DNA of 6,195 nt from a bacterium. GTDB lineage: Bacteria; Pseudomonadota; Gammaproteobacteria; Berkiellales; Berkiellaceae. Below the pieces are notes generated by a model. That model was not told where the DNA came from, made no database searches, and saw only the letters and a list, made by a program, of their open reading frames with translations. Of this stretch, positions 1 to 6,195 are shown in pieces. Position 1 is the stretch's first letter. Each line of letters begins with the position of its first letter. Both the position numbers and the translations under genes were made by a program. The stretch covers positions 1 to 6,195 of the forward strand of contig RFNU01000225.1 in assembly GCA_009927065.1 (NCBI GenBank), written 5' to 3'.

Positions 1-3000
1 CCTGTTGTTCAAGCACTCTTGAATAGCGGTGCTAATATCAATCTTCAAAATAATGATGGTTGGGCGGCTTTAATGGCTGCAGCTCTAAACGGACATCTTG
101 CTGTTGTTCAAGCACTCTTGAACAGCGGTGCTAATATTAATCTTCAAAATAAAGATGGTTTGACTCCTTTAATGGCTGCAGCTAAAAACTGCCATCTCCC
201 TATTGTTCAAGCACTCTTAAGTCAGGGAGCTAATACCAATCTTCAAGATAAAGATGGTTTGACTCCTTTAATGGCTGCAGCTAAAAACGGTCATCTCCCT
301 ATTGTTAAAGAACTCTTAAGTAAGGGAGCTGATGCCAATCTTCAAGATAATCAGGGTTGCACTGCTCTATCACATGCACAGAAGGCAAATAGATCAAAAC
401 CTTTAATAACAACTCTTGAATATTATAGTAAAAAAGCCCTTTCGCTCGTAGCACAAGATTCCTCATCCAATCCAGAATGCATAGCAAATAAAAGGAAAAG
501 AAATGTTGAGGTTACAGAAGAAAGCACTTTAACCAATCAAAAAGTCATACAAGAAGATGAATGGGAAGCTTGCTTAGAATTGTTAAGAGATGATTTTACT
601 TCAGAAGGTGAACAATGGGTCTCATGTGCGCAATCAGAAAATTTTGGGGATCAGTCATCATTATTAGCACAACCAGAAAACCCAACTCTTTCTGATAAAA
701 AAAGATTATCATCGGATATTGGTGATCCTATTGTTTCTACCAGTAATGCCTCATTAAGCTCACGCTCTAAAAAAATTAAGCCGGCTCAACAAAGCGTCTC
801 TCTTCAAGAGATTGCGTCCTTGATCCCTGAGAAGCGTGAGGATTGCTCGACCTTGAGCTCGACAGAGCAGAAAAAGATTCTAGAAACCGATACTGGTATT
901 GCTGGAAAAATTTCACCCAAATATTTAGGTTTTGATGTACTTCCCTCATTGTCTTATGAAGCTAAAGGTAAAGCGCAACCCCGTCAATTAACTAAACTTC
1001 CATTTACTCAAATCGATAAAGTCGCGACGACGACCCAACATGCTGGTACGAATGATGTTACCATAAATTCAGACGGCTTTGCGTGCACCCTTTATTGTTC
1101 TCAAGATAATCGCATTTATAATGGTATTAAAACAGTTTTTGTTATGGCAGGAAGAGGCATGAAGGCCTATCTCCCTCAACGCTCTAAGCACACTCAAACG
1201 CGTGTTGTTATAGTCTTAGGCAGAGATGAGTTTAATAGCTCTTTTAATAAGGCATTACCTCAAGATTATGATTTACTTGTGATTGATGGAGAACAGGAAA
1301 TTGCTCGCAAACTTCATACGAGACGTCTCTATTCTTTTCTTCTAGCCCATACGTTAAAGTTACACAATATTATATTACTTGATGACAATATTGAAAATCT
1401 TTATTTTAAACCACAAGGTGGCACTGACCCTTTAGATTGTGCTGTGCAACAAATGAATCAGTTACGTGGAAATGAACCTATCTGTTCGCTACCCACGTTA
1501 ACAGCGAACTGTAAAGAGCTCTTGATTAAAAGCGATGAGTTAGGTTCTAAAGTCTTTATGATCAATTTACAGCCTTTTTTTGACGTCATACGTTCTCCGA
1601 TCGAATGGCGTGCTCTTTTGCCTGAAGATCAATCAGCATGGGGAGAAGATTATTTCTTTCAGATTGTTTCAAGATGTCTCTTCTCGGCAGAAAACACTCA
1701 TGGCTTTAAAGTACTCTCTCATAACGACATGGGTATTGAGCGAGCAGCGAACAATGGCCAAGCTTTTCTTAAAAATGGCGGTAAAAAAGCAGATTACCTA
1801 CAATCTTCTTCAGAGTTTATTGCCCAGTTCTCAAAGAACGCAAGACTAAGAGAAGCTCATGAAAAGAGTTTAGTACTCTTTAATATGTTAGTGAGTAAGA
1901 ATATCATTGCTTTGCAACAACGACTAGTAGCGCTAAAAGAAAAGAAGTTGCATGAGATTTTTCCACGTCTACTGAACTATTCAAATGATCAAAGCTCTGT
2001 CCCTGATGCTGTTTCTAACCCACCTCTCTCTTTAAGGACTAACTTGGAGAGACTGTCGAATACATTCACCAATACTCCCGATGTATATCCTTTAAGACCA
2101 GGGCAGCTTCAAGCTTTTCAAACTCTTCATCAACAATTCTCTGCAGCGCAAACGCCTCAAGTTTTGAGTTTGGAGCTCCCTACAGGTTATGGTAAAACCT
2201 TAATTCAAGCTTGGTTAGCCTTTTGTGCTGTTAAAGCTCTTGAGAGAAAACAGCATATTACTGTTATTTGCCCCCAGATTACCCTGGTTGAACAATTTTA
2301 TACAAATATGCTCACTTACCAACAACAGTTACCTGATTACTTAAGCTTTTTGAAGCTTGATGCCGACCAAATGATCCCTGTCTCTTCAGGATTAACTCAC
2401 GTGTCAGGACAGATGTTAGAGATCAACCGTGCTTTAACAGAAAAACCAAGAGTGTACATTACGTGTCAAGCCACATTAATGCATGCTCTTGAGCAAGAGC
2501 CTTGCAACTCTCATCTTGTGAGCGGTACTAAAGTATTTATCGCTGATGAATCGCATACAACGTTAAACCAAAATCTGTTTTCGTTGTTAACAAACAAAAA
2601 AGATCCAAACACTACAATCATTGGATTTTCAGCAACACCACCTAATCATTTACCACCTTTATGTTTCAGTTTATCAAGAGAGGCAGCGATGGCTGAAGGC
2701 GCTATTACTCCTCTGTTAATAGATAGAACTTACACAAAAGAAGAACTTGCTGATCCTAGAGTTGTGTCTAAGATCATAGTTGACCATCAAATAGATAATA
2801 AAAGTCTCTTAGATTTAAAAGGATTGATTTTTCTTAAAAGTATCACTGCATTAAAATCTCTTCAGAAGTTTTTAGAGGAACACCCTACTATTAAAGATAA
2901 AGCAATACCAATCTATGCTCTTTACTCCAATCAAAATCAAGATAATCATGGCTGCAGTGGTAGTGGGCTAAGATTAGACCCTTATGAAATAATTAACGCA

Positions 3001-3282
3001 TTTAATCAGGCGGAAAAAGGAATCTTACTTTCTGTTCGTATGGCAAGAACTGGAGTTAATATCCAATCAGCAAGTTGGGGTATTAATACATGCGCTTACC
3101 CCATAACGTCAGAAGATCTGTATGCAGAAACCGATGCTTTACGACAAAAAATTGGTCGCATTTTACGGTTAGATAAGAATCAACCTAAAAAATATGGCTT
3201 ATTTTTTACACCTCGTGTTTCAGATACACAAGAACATAAGAGGTATCATGGGTTTTCAGAGGCTATACCTAGATCTTGTTAA
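1..3282 (+). CDS. Ankyrin repeat / GT-A-like glycosyltransferase / SF2 helicase fusion protein (5' end outside window)
   Basis: The frame is open from base 1 to TAA at 3280-3282 (1093 residues visible), and base 1 already lies inside an ankyrin repeat, so the true start is upstream. Domains, numbered from base 1: four ankyrin units (about 1-133); a polar, Ser/Glu/Lys-rich linker (134-357) with basic patches KRKR and SRSKKIK; a GT-A-like glycosyltransferase domain (about 358-600) with RVVIVLGRDEF at 401, the acidic metal-site motif ILLDDNI (DD at 461-462) and a late acidic motif WGEDYFFQ at 547; a helical spacer (about 600-690); and an SF2 helicase. The helicase shows RPGQ (699), Walker A PTGYGKT (727), CPQITLVEQ (motif Ia), Walker B DESH (849), SAT (877), RTGVNI (motif V, 1016) and QKIGRILR (motif VI, 1049), all intact. 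Known of the family: such helicases use ATP to translocate on nucleic acid, and GT-A enzymes transfer sugars from nucleotide sugars. Inferred: a nucleic-acid-associated glycosyltransferase guided by protein-binding ankyrins, possibly an effector. The substrate is unknown. The helicase call is firm and the glycosyltransferase call moderate. Confidence 0.9.
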   Translation, partial: PVVQALLNSGANINLQNNDGWAALMAAALNGHLAVVQALLNSGANINLQNKDGLTPLMAAAKNCHLPIVQALLSQGANTNLQDKDGLTPLMAAAKNGHLPIVKELLSKGADANLQDNQGCTALSHAQKANRSKPLITTLEYYSKKALSLVAQDSSSNPECIANKRKRNVEVTEESTLTNQKVIQEDEWEACLELLRDDFTSEGEQWVSCAQSENFGDQSSLLAQPENPTLSDKKRLSSDIGDPIVSTSNASLSSRSKKIKPAQQSVSLQEIASLIPEKREDCSTLSSTEQKKILETDTGIAGKISPKYLGFDVLPSLSYEAKGKAQPRQLTKLPFTQIDKVATTTQHAGTNDVTINSDGFACTLYCSQDNRIYNGIKTVFVMAGRGMKAYLPQRSKHTQTRVVIVLGRDEFNSSFNKALPQDYDLLVIDGEQEIARKLHTRRLYSFLLAHTLKLHNIILLDDNIENLYFKPQGGTDPLDCAVQQMNQLRGNEPICSLPTLTANCKELLIKSDELGSKVFMINLQPFFDVIRSPIEWRALLPEDQSAWGEDYFFQIVSRCLFSAENTHGFKVLSHNDMGIERAANNGQAFLKNGGKKADYLQSSSEFIAQFSKNARLREAHEKSLVLFNMLVSKNIIALQQRLVALKEKKLHEIFPRLLNYSNDQSSVPDAVSNPPLSLRTNLERLSNTFTNTPDVYPLRPGQLQAFQTLHQQFSAAQTPQVLSLELPTGYGKTLIQAWLAFCAVKALERKQHITVICPQITLVEQFYTNMLTYQQQLPDYLSFLKLDADQMIPVSSGLTHVSGQMLEINRALTEKPRVYITCQATLMHALEQEPCNSHLVSGTKVFIADESHTTLNQNLFSLLTNKKDPNTTIIGFSATPPNHLPPLCFSLSREAAMAEGAITPLLIDRTYTKEELADPRVVSKIIVDHQIDNKSLLDLKGLIFLKSITALKSLQKFLEEHPTIKDKAIPIYALYSNQNQDNHGCSGSGLRLDPYEIINAFNQAEKGILLSVRMARTGVNIQSASWGINTCAYPITSEDLYAETDALRQKIGRILRLDKNQPKKYGLFFTPRVSDTQEHKRYHGFSEAIPRSC
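4..399 (+). repeat. Four tandem 99-bp ankyrin-encoding repeats
   Basis: Units begin at 4, 103, 202 and 301, an exact 99-bp (33-codon) period. Each encodes the consensus (V/I)V(Q/K)xLLxxGAxxNLQ..DG.T.LM.AA..GH. Units 2 and 3 share an unbroken identical run of 41 bp (149-189 and 248-288). The fourth unit is degenerate in its second half (CTALSHAQKAN) and caps the array. The array probably continues to the left of the window. The near-identity at DNA level suggests recent duplication of units or gene conversion. These are coding repeats inside the large fusion gene. Confidence 0.95.
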
Positions 3283-3348
3283 TTATTATGGACCGGTAAC
3301 AGTTTATTTTATAATCAATAAGATGTACGCGATGATCCTATCCAAAAA

Positions 3349-3389
3349 GCAAATCAAACCGCAGCAAGTGATTGCTGTTGCTTGATTGC
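3349..3389. repeat. Long imperfect hairpin with GTGA tetraloop; possible terminator
   Basis: The outer arm GCAAATCAA (3349-3357) pairs with TTGATTGC (3382-3389) with one bulged A. The inner arm CAGCAA (3362-3367) pairs perfectly with TTGCTG (3372-3377) around the loop GTGA, a GNRA-type tetraloop in RNA. A small internal loop separates the arms. It lies 67 bp beyond the stop of the fusion gene, so it may end or stabilise that transcript. There is no T-run on the + side. An A5 tract precedes it, which would read as a T-tract on the minus strand, but no minus-strand gene ends here. The structure is clear but the function is not. Confidence 0.45.
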
Positions 3390-3466
3390 AGACCCATTTA
3401 CTTTAAGGGAGGGTTTTCGTGTGCTATCTTGTTCATCGGGTTAGGTTAGTAATATACAGGCCGGTT

Positions 3467-3487
3467 AGTATTCCAACCAGGAATATT
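3467..3487. repeat. Inverted repeat just upstream of a promoter candidate
   Basis: TATTCC (3469-3474) and GGAATA (3480-3485) are perfect complements around the 5-base spacer AACCA. The stem extends to 8 bp with one G-T and one A-T pair. It ends 2 bp before the proposed -35 box at 3490, a position suited to a regulator-binding site. It could also be a weak transcript hairpin, since the following CTTTATC is only slightly T-rich. No known operator was recognised. Confidence 0.3.
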
Positions 3488-3489
3488 CT

Positions 3490-3518
3490 TTATCATCGAT
3501 TCCACCTTGTGTTATTAT
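3490..3518 (+). promoter_or_regulatory. Sigma70-type promoter candidate for the carotenoid-oxygenase-like gene
   Basis: TTATCA (3490-3495, 4 of 6 to TTGACA) and TATTAT (3513-3518, 5 of 6 to TATAAT) are separated by exactly 17 bp. Transcription would begin near 3525, about 27 bp before the preferred ATG. This makes the TTG at 3507 an unlikely start, since it lies within the promoter spacer. In AT-rich DNA such matches also arise by chance, so this is a reasonable candidate only. Confidence 0.4.
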
Positions 3519-3541
3519 TCAATTTTTTTTAATACCTCTGT

Positions 3542-3547
3542 GAGAGA
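3542..3547 (+). promoter_or_regulatory. Ribosome binding site deciding the start at 3552
   Basis: The purine run GAGAGA sits 4 bases before the ATG at 3552. No comparable purine run precedes the alternative upstream TTG (3507) or GTG (3540) codons. It favours ATG 3552, with ATG 3558 as a close alternative. Confidence 0.5.
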
Positions 3548-3551
3548 TTTT

Positions 3552-4895
3552 ATGAATATGTGGAAATTATTTTATTTATATTTTTTTAATACTCTATATT
3601 CAGTCTTTTCTGATTTAAGTTTTTATAATAAAGTCAGAATGATAGGAAAAATTCCTTCCGGATTGCAAGGTACCTTAATCTTCAGCGAAGATAGCGATCA
3701 GGAGGGTTTCGATCCAGCATTACGATTAGATAAGAAATGGCAACAACGCCTGCATTTTTTGAAAATAGGTGCCACCAAAGATCCCCACATTCACATCAAG
3801 ACGCTGAAATTGAATCGTTATCAGCAGATCGAATCAGATTATTCTGATTTTGTAAAAAATCCTTTTTTAGGCCAAGTCTTCTTGCAACAATTAAAACCAG
3901 AGTCTTATCTGGTTGGCATGACTCATGACATTCCATCAATTTTAGATGAAATGCCAGACGGCTCTATGGCTGTCACAAAAAACTATTATAATAAACTTGA
4001 ACAATTCGGTGGATTGAGCACACCATTACGTACTTATGGTGATTCGATATATTTTGGGCTGTCCAGTCAAGAACCTTTTAATATACATCAAACATTAATA
4101 GGTATTAATAGATTAACAGGAGATGTTTTTTATAAAAGAGGTTATCGACAACTCTTTAGTATGAATGATTTTTTAATTTTACCTAGTGGTCGTTTGTTAT
4201 TTATAACCGGTATGCCTAAAGATAGCCTGATTGAAAATTATAGTGGTAATTTAACAAGCTTTCGTTATCAAGAATCTACCATTCACGCTCAAGATGGTGC
4301 ACAAAAACATAGCACATTGACAAGTTTCAACTTTAAGGATGAAACTCATATTACAGATCTTCTCTGCGCCACTGAAGAACGGGAACGAGTTTTATTATGG
4401 TTTTATGGAGTCAGATCAGGAAATACTGATTTATTGAGGAAAGAATCTGTCGTTAGTAACTTTAAACCGACATTGCACTGTGTTGAGCTCAATTTCCGGT
4501 CGCTCAAGATGAAGACTCTTTACGAAGACACATTTACTTCCTTACTTAAACCACCTGCTTTTATTTACAATAATGGCAAAGATCAGTTAAATCATCAACT
4601 CTACTGGACATCGACTTATCCTTCTGTTGATACGAAGCATAATCGATTAGCATCTGTGGTCTTAAAGGACGAACAAACCCCCCGTATTGAGTATTTAGAA
4701 TTTGGTGAGAATATATCTCCGCCTGTTTTACTATCTCGTTCAAATGAAGAGACCCTTTTAGCAACACTATCTCGCCAAAATCATGGCCAGCGCCTGATGA
4801 TTCATAACACTGATGGAGTGATTTACGCACAAGGATCATTAGGAAATAACCTCGGGTTAAGTCAGCATCGCGGCCAATTTTTTCCAGAACGATAG
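3552..4895 (+). CDS. Divergent carotenoid oxygenase (RPE65/CCD)-like protein, probably lacking full iron site
   Basis: A 447-residue protein, near the usual 450-500 of carotenoid cleavage oxygenases, which are seven-bladed beta-propellers holding Fe(II) with four histidines and cleaving carotenoids or stilbenes. Seen: an N-terminal aromatic/hydrophobic stretch (residues 4-24), which could attach to membrane; GKIPSGLQGTL at 32, matching the family signature G.iP..L.GTL; a KKW...HFLKI segment resembling the HWFDG...F.i region; and a C-terminal end with S.NEETLLATL and QHRGQFF that resembles the terminal EddG.ll and HG.f elements. By eye alignment, the third ligand is H266 (ETHITDL) and the fourth H439. 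The first falls at P158 (LSTPLRTYGD) and the second at N205 (SMNDFLIL), so two ligands seem absent. If the assignment is right, the protein may be non-catalytic or altered in chemistry. ATG 3552 was chosen for its purine-rich RBS. It is co-directional with the fusion gene but separated by 269 bp with its own promoter candidate. The alternative is an unrelated beta-propeller protein; the family call is moderate. Confidence 0.65.
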   Translation: MNMWKLFYLYFFNTLYSVFSDLSFYNKVRMIGKIPSGLQGTLIFSEDSDQEGFDPALRLDKKWQQRLHFLKIGATKDPHIHIKTLKLNRYQQIESDYSDFVKNPFLGQVFLQQLKPESYLVGMTHDIPSILDEMPDGSMAVTKNYYNKLEQFGGLSTPLRTYGDSIYFGLSSQEPFNIHQTLIGINRLTGDVFYKRGYRQLFSMNDFLILPSGRLLFITGMPKDSLIENYSGNLTSFRYQESTIHAQDGAQKHSTLTSFNFKDETHITDLLCATEERERVLLWFYGVRSGNTDLLRKESVVSNFKPTLHCVELNFRSLKMKTLYEDTFTSLLKPPAFIYNNGKDQLNHQLYWTSTYPSVDTKHNRLASVVLKDEQTPRIEYLEFGENISPPVLLSRSNEETLLATLSRQNHGQRLMIHNTDGVIYAQGSLGNNLGLSQHRGQFFPER

Positions 4896-4930
4896 ATGCT
4901 CCACAAACCAAGCTGCATTGATTAATCGAT

Positions 4931-4974
4931 AAAAAGCTGATAGTGTTATGGTGAAGAACAAAAACTCTATCAGC
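4931..4974 (-). terminator. Rho-independent terminator for the minus-strand ATPase remnant
   Basis: GCTGATAG (4936-4943) and CTATCAGC (4967-4974) form a perfect 8-bp stem, extended by GTT/AAC after one T-T mismatch, with a loop of about 15 bases. Read on the minus strand, the hairpin is followed immediately by TTTTTAT (the A5 at 4931-4935). It lies about 125 bp after the stop of the ATPase gene, in the convergent spacer. The + side has no T-run, so it acts for the minus strand only. The long loop is the main weakness. Confidence 0.6.
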
Positions 4975-5097
4975 CAGATGAATCATGATGTTAAAAGCTA
5001 CCAAGACTCTCAAAGATTTCCTAAAAATAGGCGATCTCTGAGATATCATGCTAAATTTTTTAACGGTATTGTCCATGGATAGTGTAACTTTATTTCA

Positions 5098-6108
5098 TTA
5101 TGAAAAAAATTGCTTAATACCCATCTTCCACGGATAAACCATAATATTATCTATTAATTTAGGATAAGGGTCTCGACTAAAACATACTGCTTCACACTCA
5201 TCAAAATCACGTGCTAAAGCACGTAATGTTGCGAGATGACGACTTTCCACCGTTGTGCTGCTTTTTATCTCAATAAACAAAATTTTTTGACCTGGACGTT
5301 CTACAACTAAATCTATTTCTGCATCATCTTTAGTGGCTAAATAACTGAATCGGTAATGACGATGAAAATAACTTGCTAATTGAATACATTGATTAATAAT
5401 AAAATGCTCAAAAGCTTCTCCATAAGCCGACGTACTTTCAGCTAAGGGTAACTCAATTAAGCCAATTAAAGCACGAGTAACACCCGTATCAAAAAAATAA
5501 AATTTGGGTTTTTTACTCAGGCGTTTACGAAATGAATGCTCAAAAGGTTGTAAAAAATAACCTATCAACGTATCTTCTAAAATAGAAAAATAATCCTGTA
5601 CAGTATAAGTTGATACACCAACATCTCTCGCAATATTTGAGAGATTAATTTTTTTCCCATTACATTGAGCTGCCACTTCAAGAAAATGACGAAACAGAGA
5701 TAAATCTCGAACATATTTTTCCGCCCAAACTTCTTCTTTTAAATATAAATTAACATAAGTTTCTAGAAAAAGTTGTTTTTCTAGCTCATTGGTCAATTCA
5801 AAGATTTTAGGCAACATTCCATACTGTAAAGCGTGTTGCAAGTTAAATTCCTGATCAACTTCTAAGTAACTCAATGGATAGAGATTAAAAAGAATAGCTC
5901 TTCCTGCTAATAAATTACTCCCTCCATGCCTTAGTTTTTTGGCACTAGAACCGGTCAAGATAAATATTTTATCAGTCATTTCAATCAAATAATGAACAAC
6001 ATCTAATAATTTAGGCAGTTTTTGAATTTCATCAATAATCACATACTGTTTATTGGTAGGAAGGGCCTTCACAATATCAGCAGAATATTCAATAAAAATG
6101 GTGTCTGC
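5098..6108 (-). pseudogene. 5'-truncated AAA_14/DUF4143 family ATPase
   Basis: Family known: an N-terminal AAA ATPase (AAA_14) plus a C-terminal DUF4143 region with a PD-(D/E)XK-like fold, usually about 380-450 residues, common in accessory DNA of bacteria and archaea, with no settled function. Seen here: Walker B YVIIDEIQKLP, the sensor-like FILTGSSAKKL, SNLLAGRA, the family's ETYVNLYLKEEV segment, a helix-turn-helix-like stretch (IARDVGVSTYTVQDY), FFDTGVTRALIG, GEAFEHFI, and the nuclease-like D...E.K pattern in AEIDLV and FIEIKSS. The Walker A region that should lie some 40-60 residues before Walker B is absent in all three minus-strand frames. The frame meets TAA at 6109-6111. Translation from GTG 6072 would give 324 residues without an ATP-binding loop, and no Shine-Dalgarno is evident, so that start is probably an artefact. 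DUF4143 itself is uninterrupted. Converges on the carotenoid-oxygenase-like gene. The family call is strong; truncation rests on the visible sequence. Confidence 0.85.
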
Positions 6109-6195
6109 TTAACACGCTTTGCGCTGAACTCTTGCCCTCTCGGTACTTATGCTCCTGTAGACCAAACTTATGCTCAATACAAAAATAAAGAATTG
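6109..6195. other. Unassigned sequence abutting the broken ATPase gene
   Basis: This segment replaces the expected Walker A-encoding part of the ATPase gene. It is open on the + strand from the edge leftward, in a frame reading SCPLGTYAPVDQTY followed by AQYKNKEL. It is also open on the minus strand in a frame that ends with a TGA near 6090 (reading FGLQEHKYREGKSS). I recognise neither. Near the junction GTGT (6101-6104) and ACAC (6112-6115) form a short inverted repeat. It may be the edge of an insertion sequence or a deletion scar, but the window ends before this can be settled. Confidence 0.25.

Noticed and set aside
19..21. TTG at 19 as the start of the large fusion gene
   Set aside because: The same frame is open back to base 1 and encodes ankyrin sequence there; the gene begins outside the window.
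4..399. Regular 99-bp repeats as a CRISPR array
   Set aside because: They are contiguous, without spacers, and encode the ankyrin consensus in frame.
305..487. Minus-strand open frame of 60 codons
   Set aside because: Antisense to the ankyrin/linker region with no recognisable content.
1580..1849. Plus-strand open frame of 89 codons inside the fusion gene
   Set aside because: Out-of-frame shadow of the glycosyltransferase domain, whose own frame carries clear motifs.
3507..3509. TTG at 3507 as the start of the carotenoid-oxygenase-like gene
   Set aside because: It lies inside the proposed promoter spacer and has no ribosome binding site. ATG 3552 has GAGAGA four bases before it.
5034..5061. 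ATCTC/GAGAT palindrome followed by a T6 run as a plus-strand terminator
   Set aside because: The arms have a 1-base loop and low GC and cannot form a proper hairpin; the T-run is 11 bases away.
4561..5076. Minus-strand open frame of 171 codons
   Set aside because: About two thirds is antisense to the 3' end of the carotenoid-oxygenase-like gene, no Shine-Dalgarno precedes it, and the terminator hairpin lies within it. No recognisable domain.
6125..6150. REGKSS on the minus strand as a remnant Walker A motif
   Set aside because: It lacks the glycine that GxxxxGK(S/T) needs, is in a different frame from the ATPase, and the frame stops before joining it.

Overview
The window is AT-rich and looks like accessory DNA from a gammaproteobacterium related to Legionella, Coxiella or Berkiella. 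This is an inference from style. It rests on a very large protein that starts with ankyrin repeats and carries eukaryote-type enzyme domains, on an AAA/DUF4143 ATPase remnant, and on low GC content. No rRNA or other taxonomic marker is present, so the placement is tentative.

Left half (1-3282, + strand): the 3' part of one very long gene, open at the left edge. It encodes, in order, ankyrin repeats built on an exact 99-bp period, a long polar linker with basic patches, a GT-A-like glycosyltransferase domain, a helical spacer and a complete superfamily 2 helicase core. A glycosyltransferase joined to a helicase recalls the proposed nucleic-acid-modifying glycosyltransferases (base J glycosyltransferase/GREB1 group). 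This is the most interesting object in the window. The ankyrin repeats point to a protein-docking role, possibly as a secreted effector, but no secretion signal is proven.

Middle (3283-4895, + strand): a 269-bp spacer with two inverted repeats and a plausible sigma70-type promoter. It precedes a 447-residue protein that resembles a highly divergent carotenoid oxygenase (RPE65/CCD) and appears to lack two of the four iron-binding histidines.

Right part (4896-6195): a 202-bp convergent spacer with a minus-strand intrinsic terminator, then a minus-strand AAA_14/DUF4143 ATPase gene. Its 5' end, including the Walker A motif, is missing. The reading frame is closed by a stop at 6109-6111, and the last ~85 bp are unassigned sequence that may belong to another element.

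Nothing shows that the three genes work together. The first two are co-directional but separated by a spacer with its own promoter candidate, and the third faces them. The arrangement fits a patchwork of acquired and decaying genes around one intact-looking multidomain protein.
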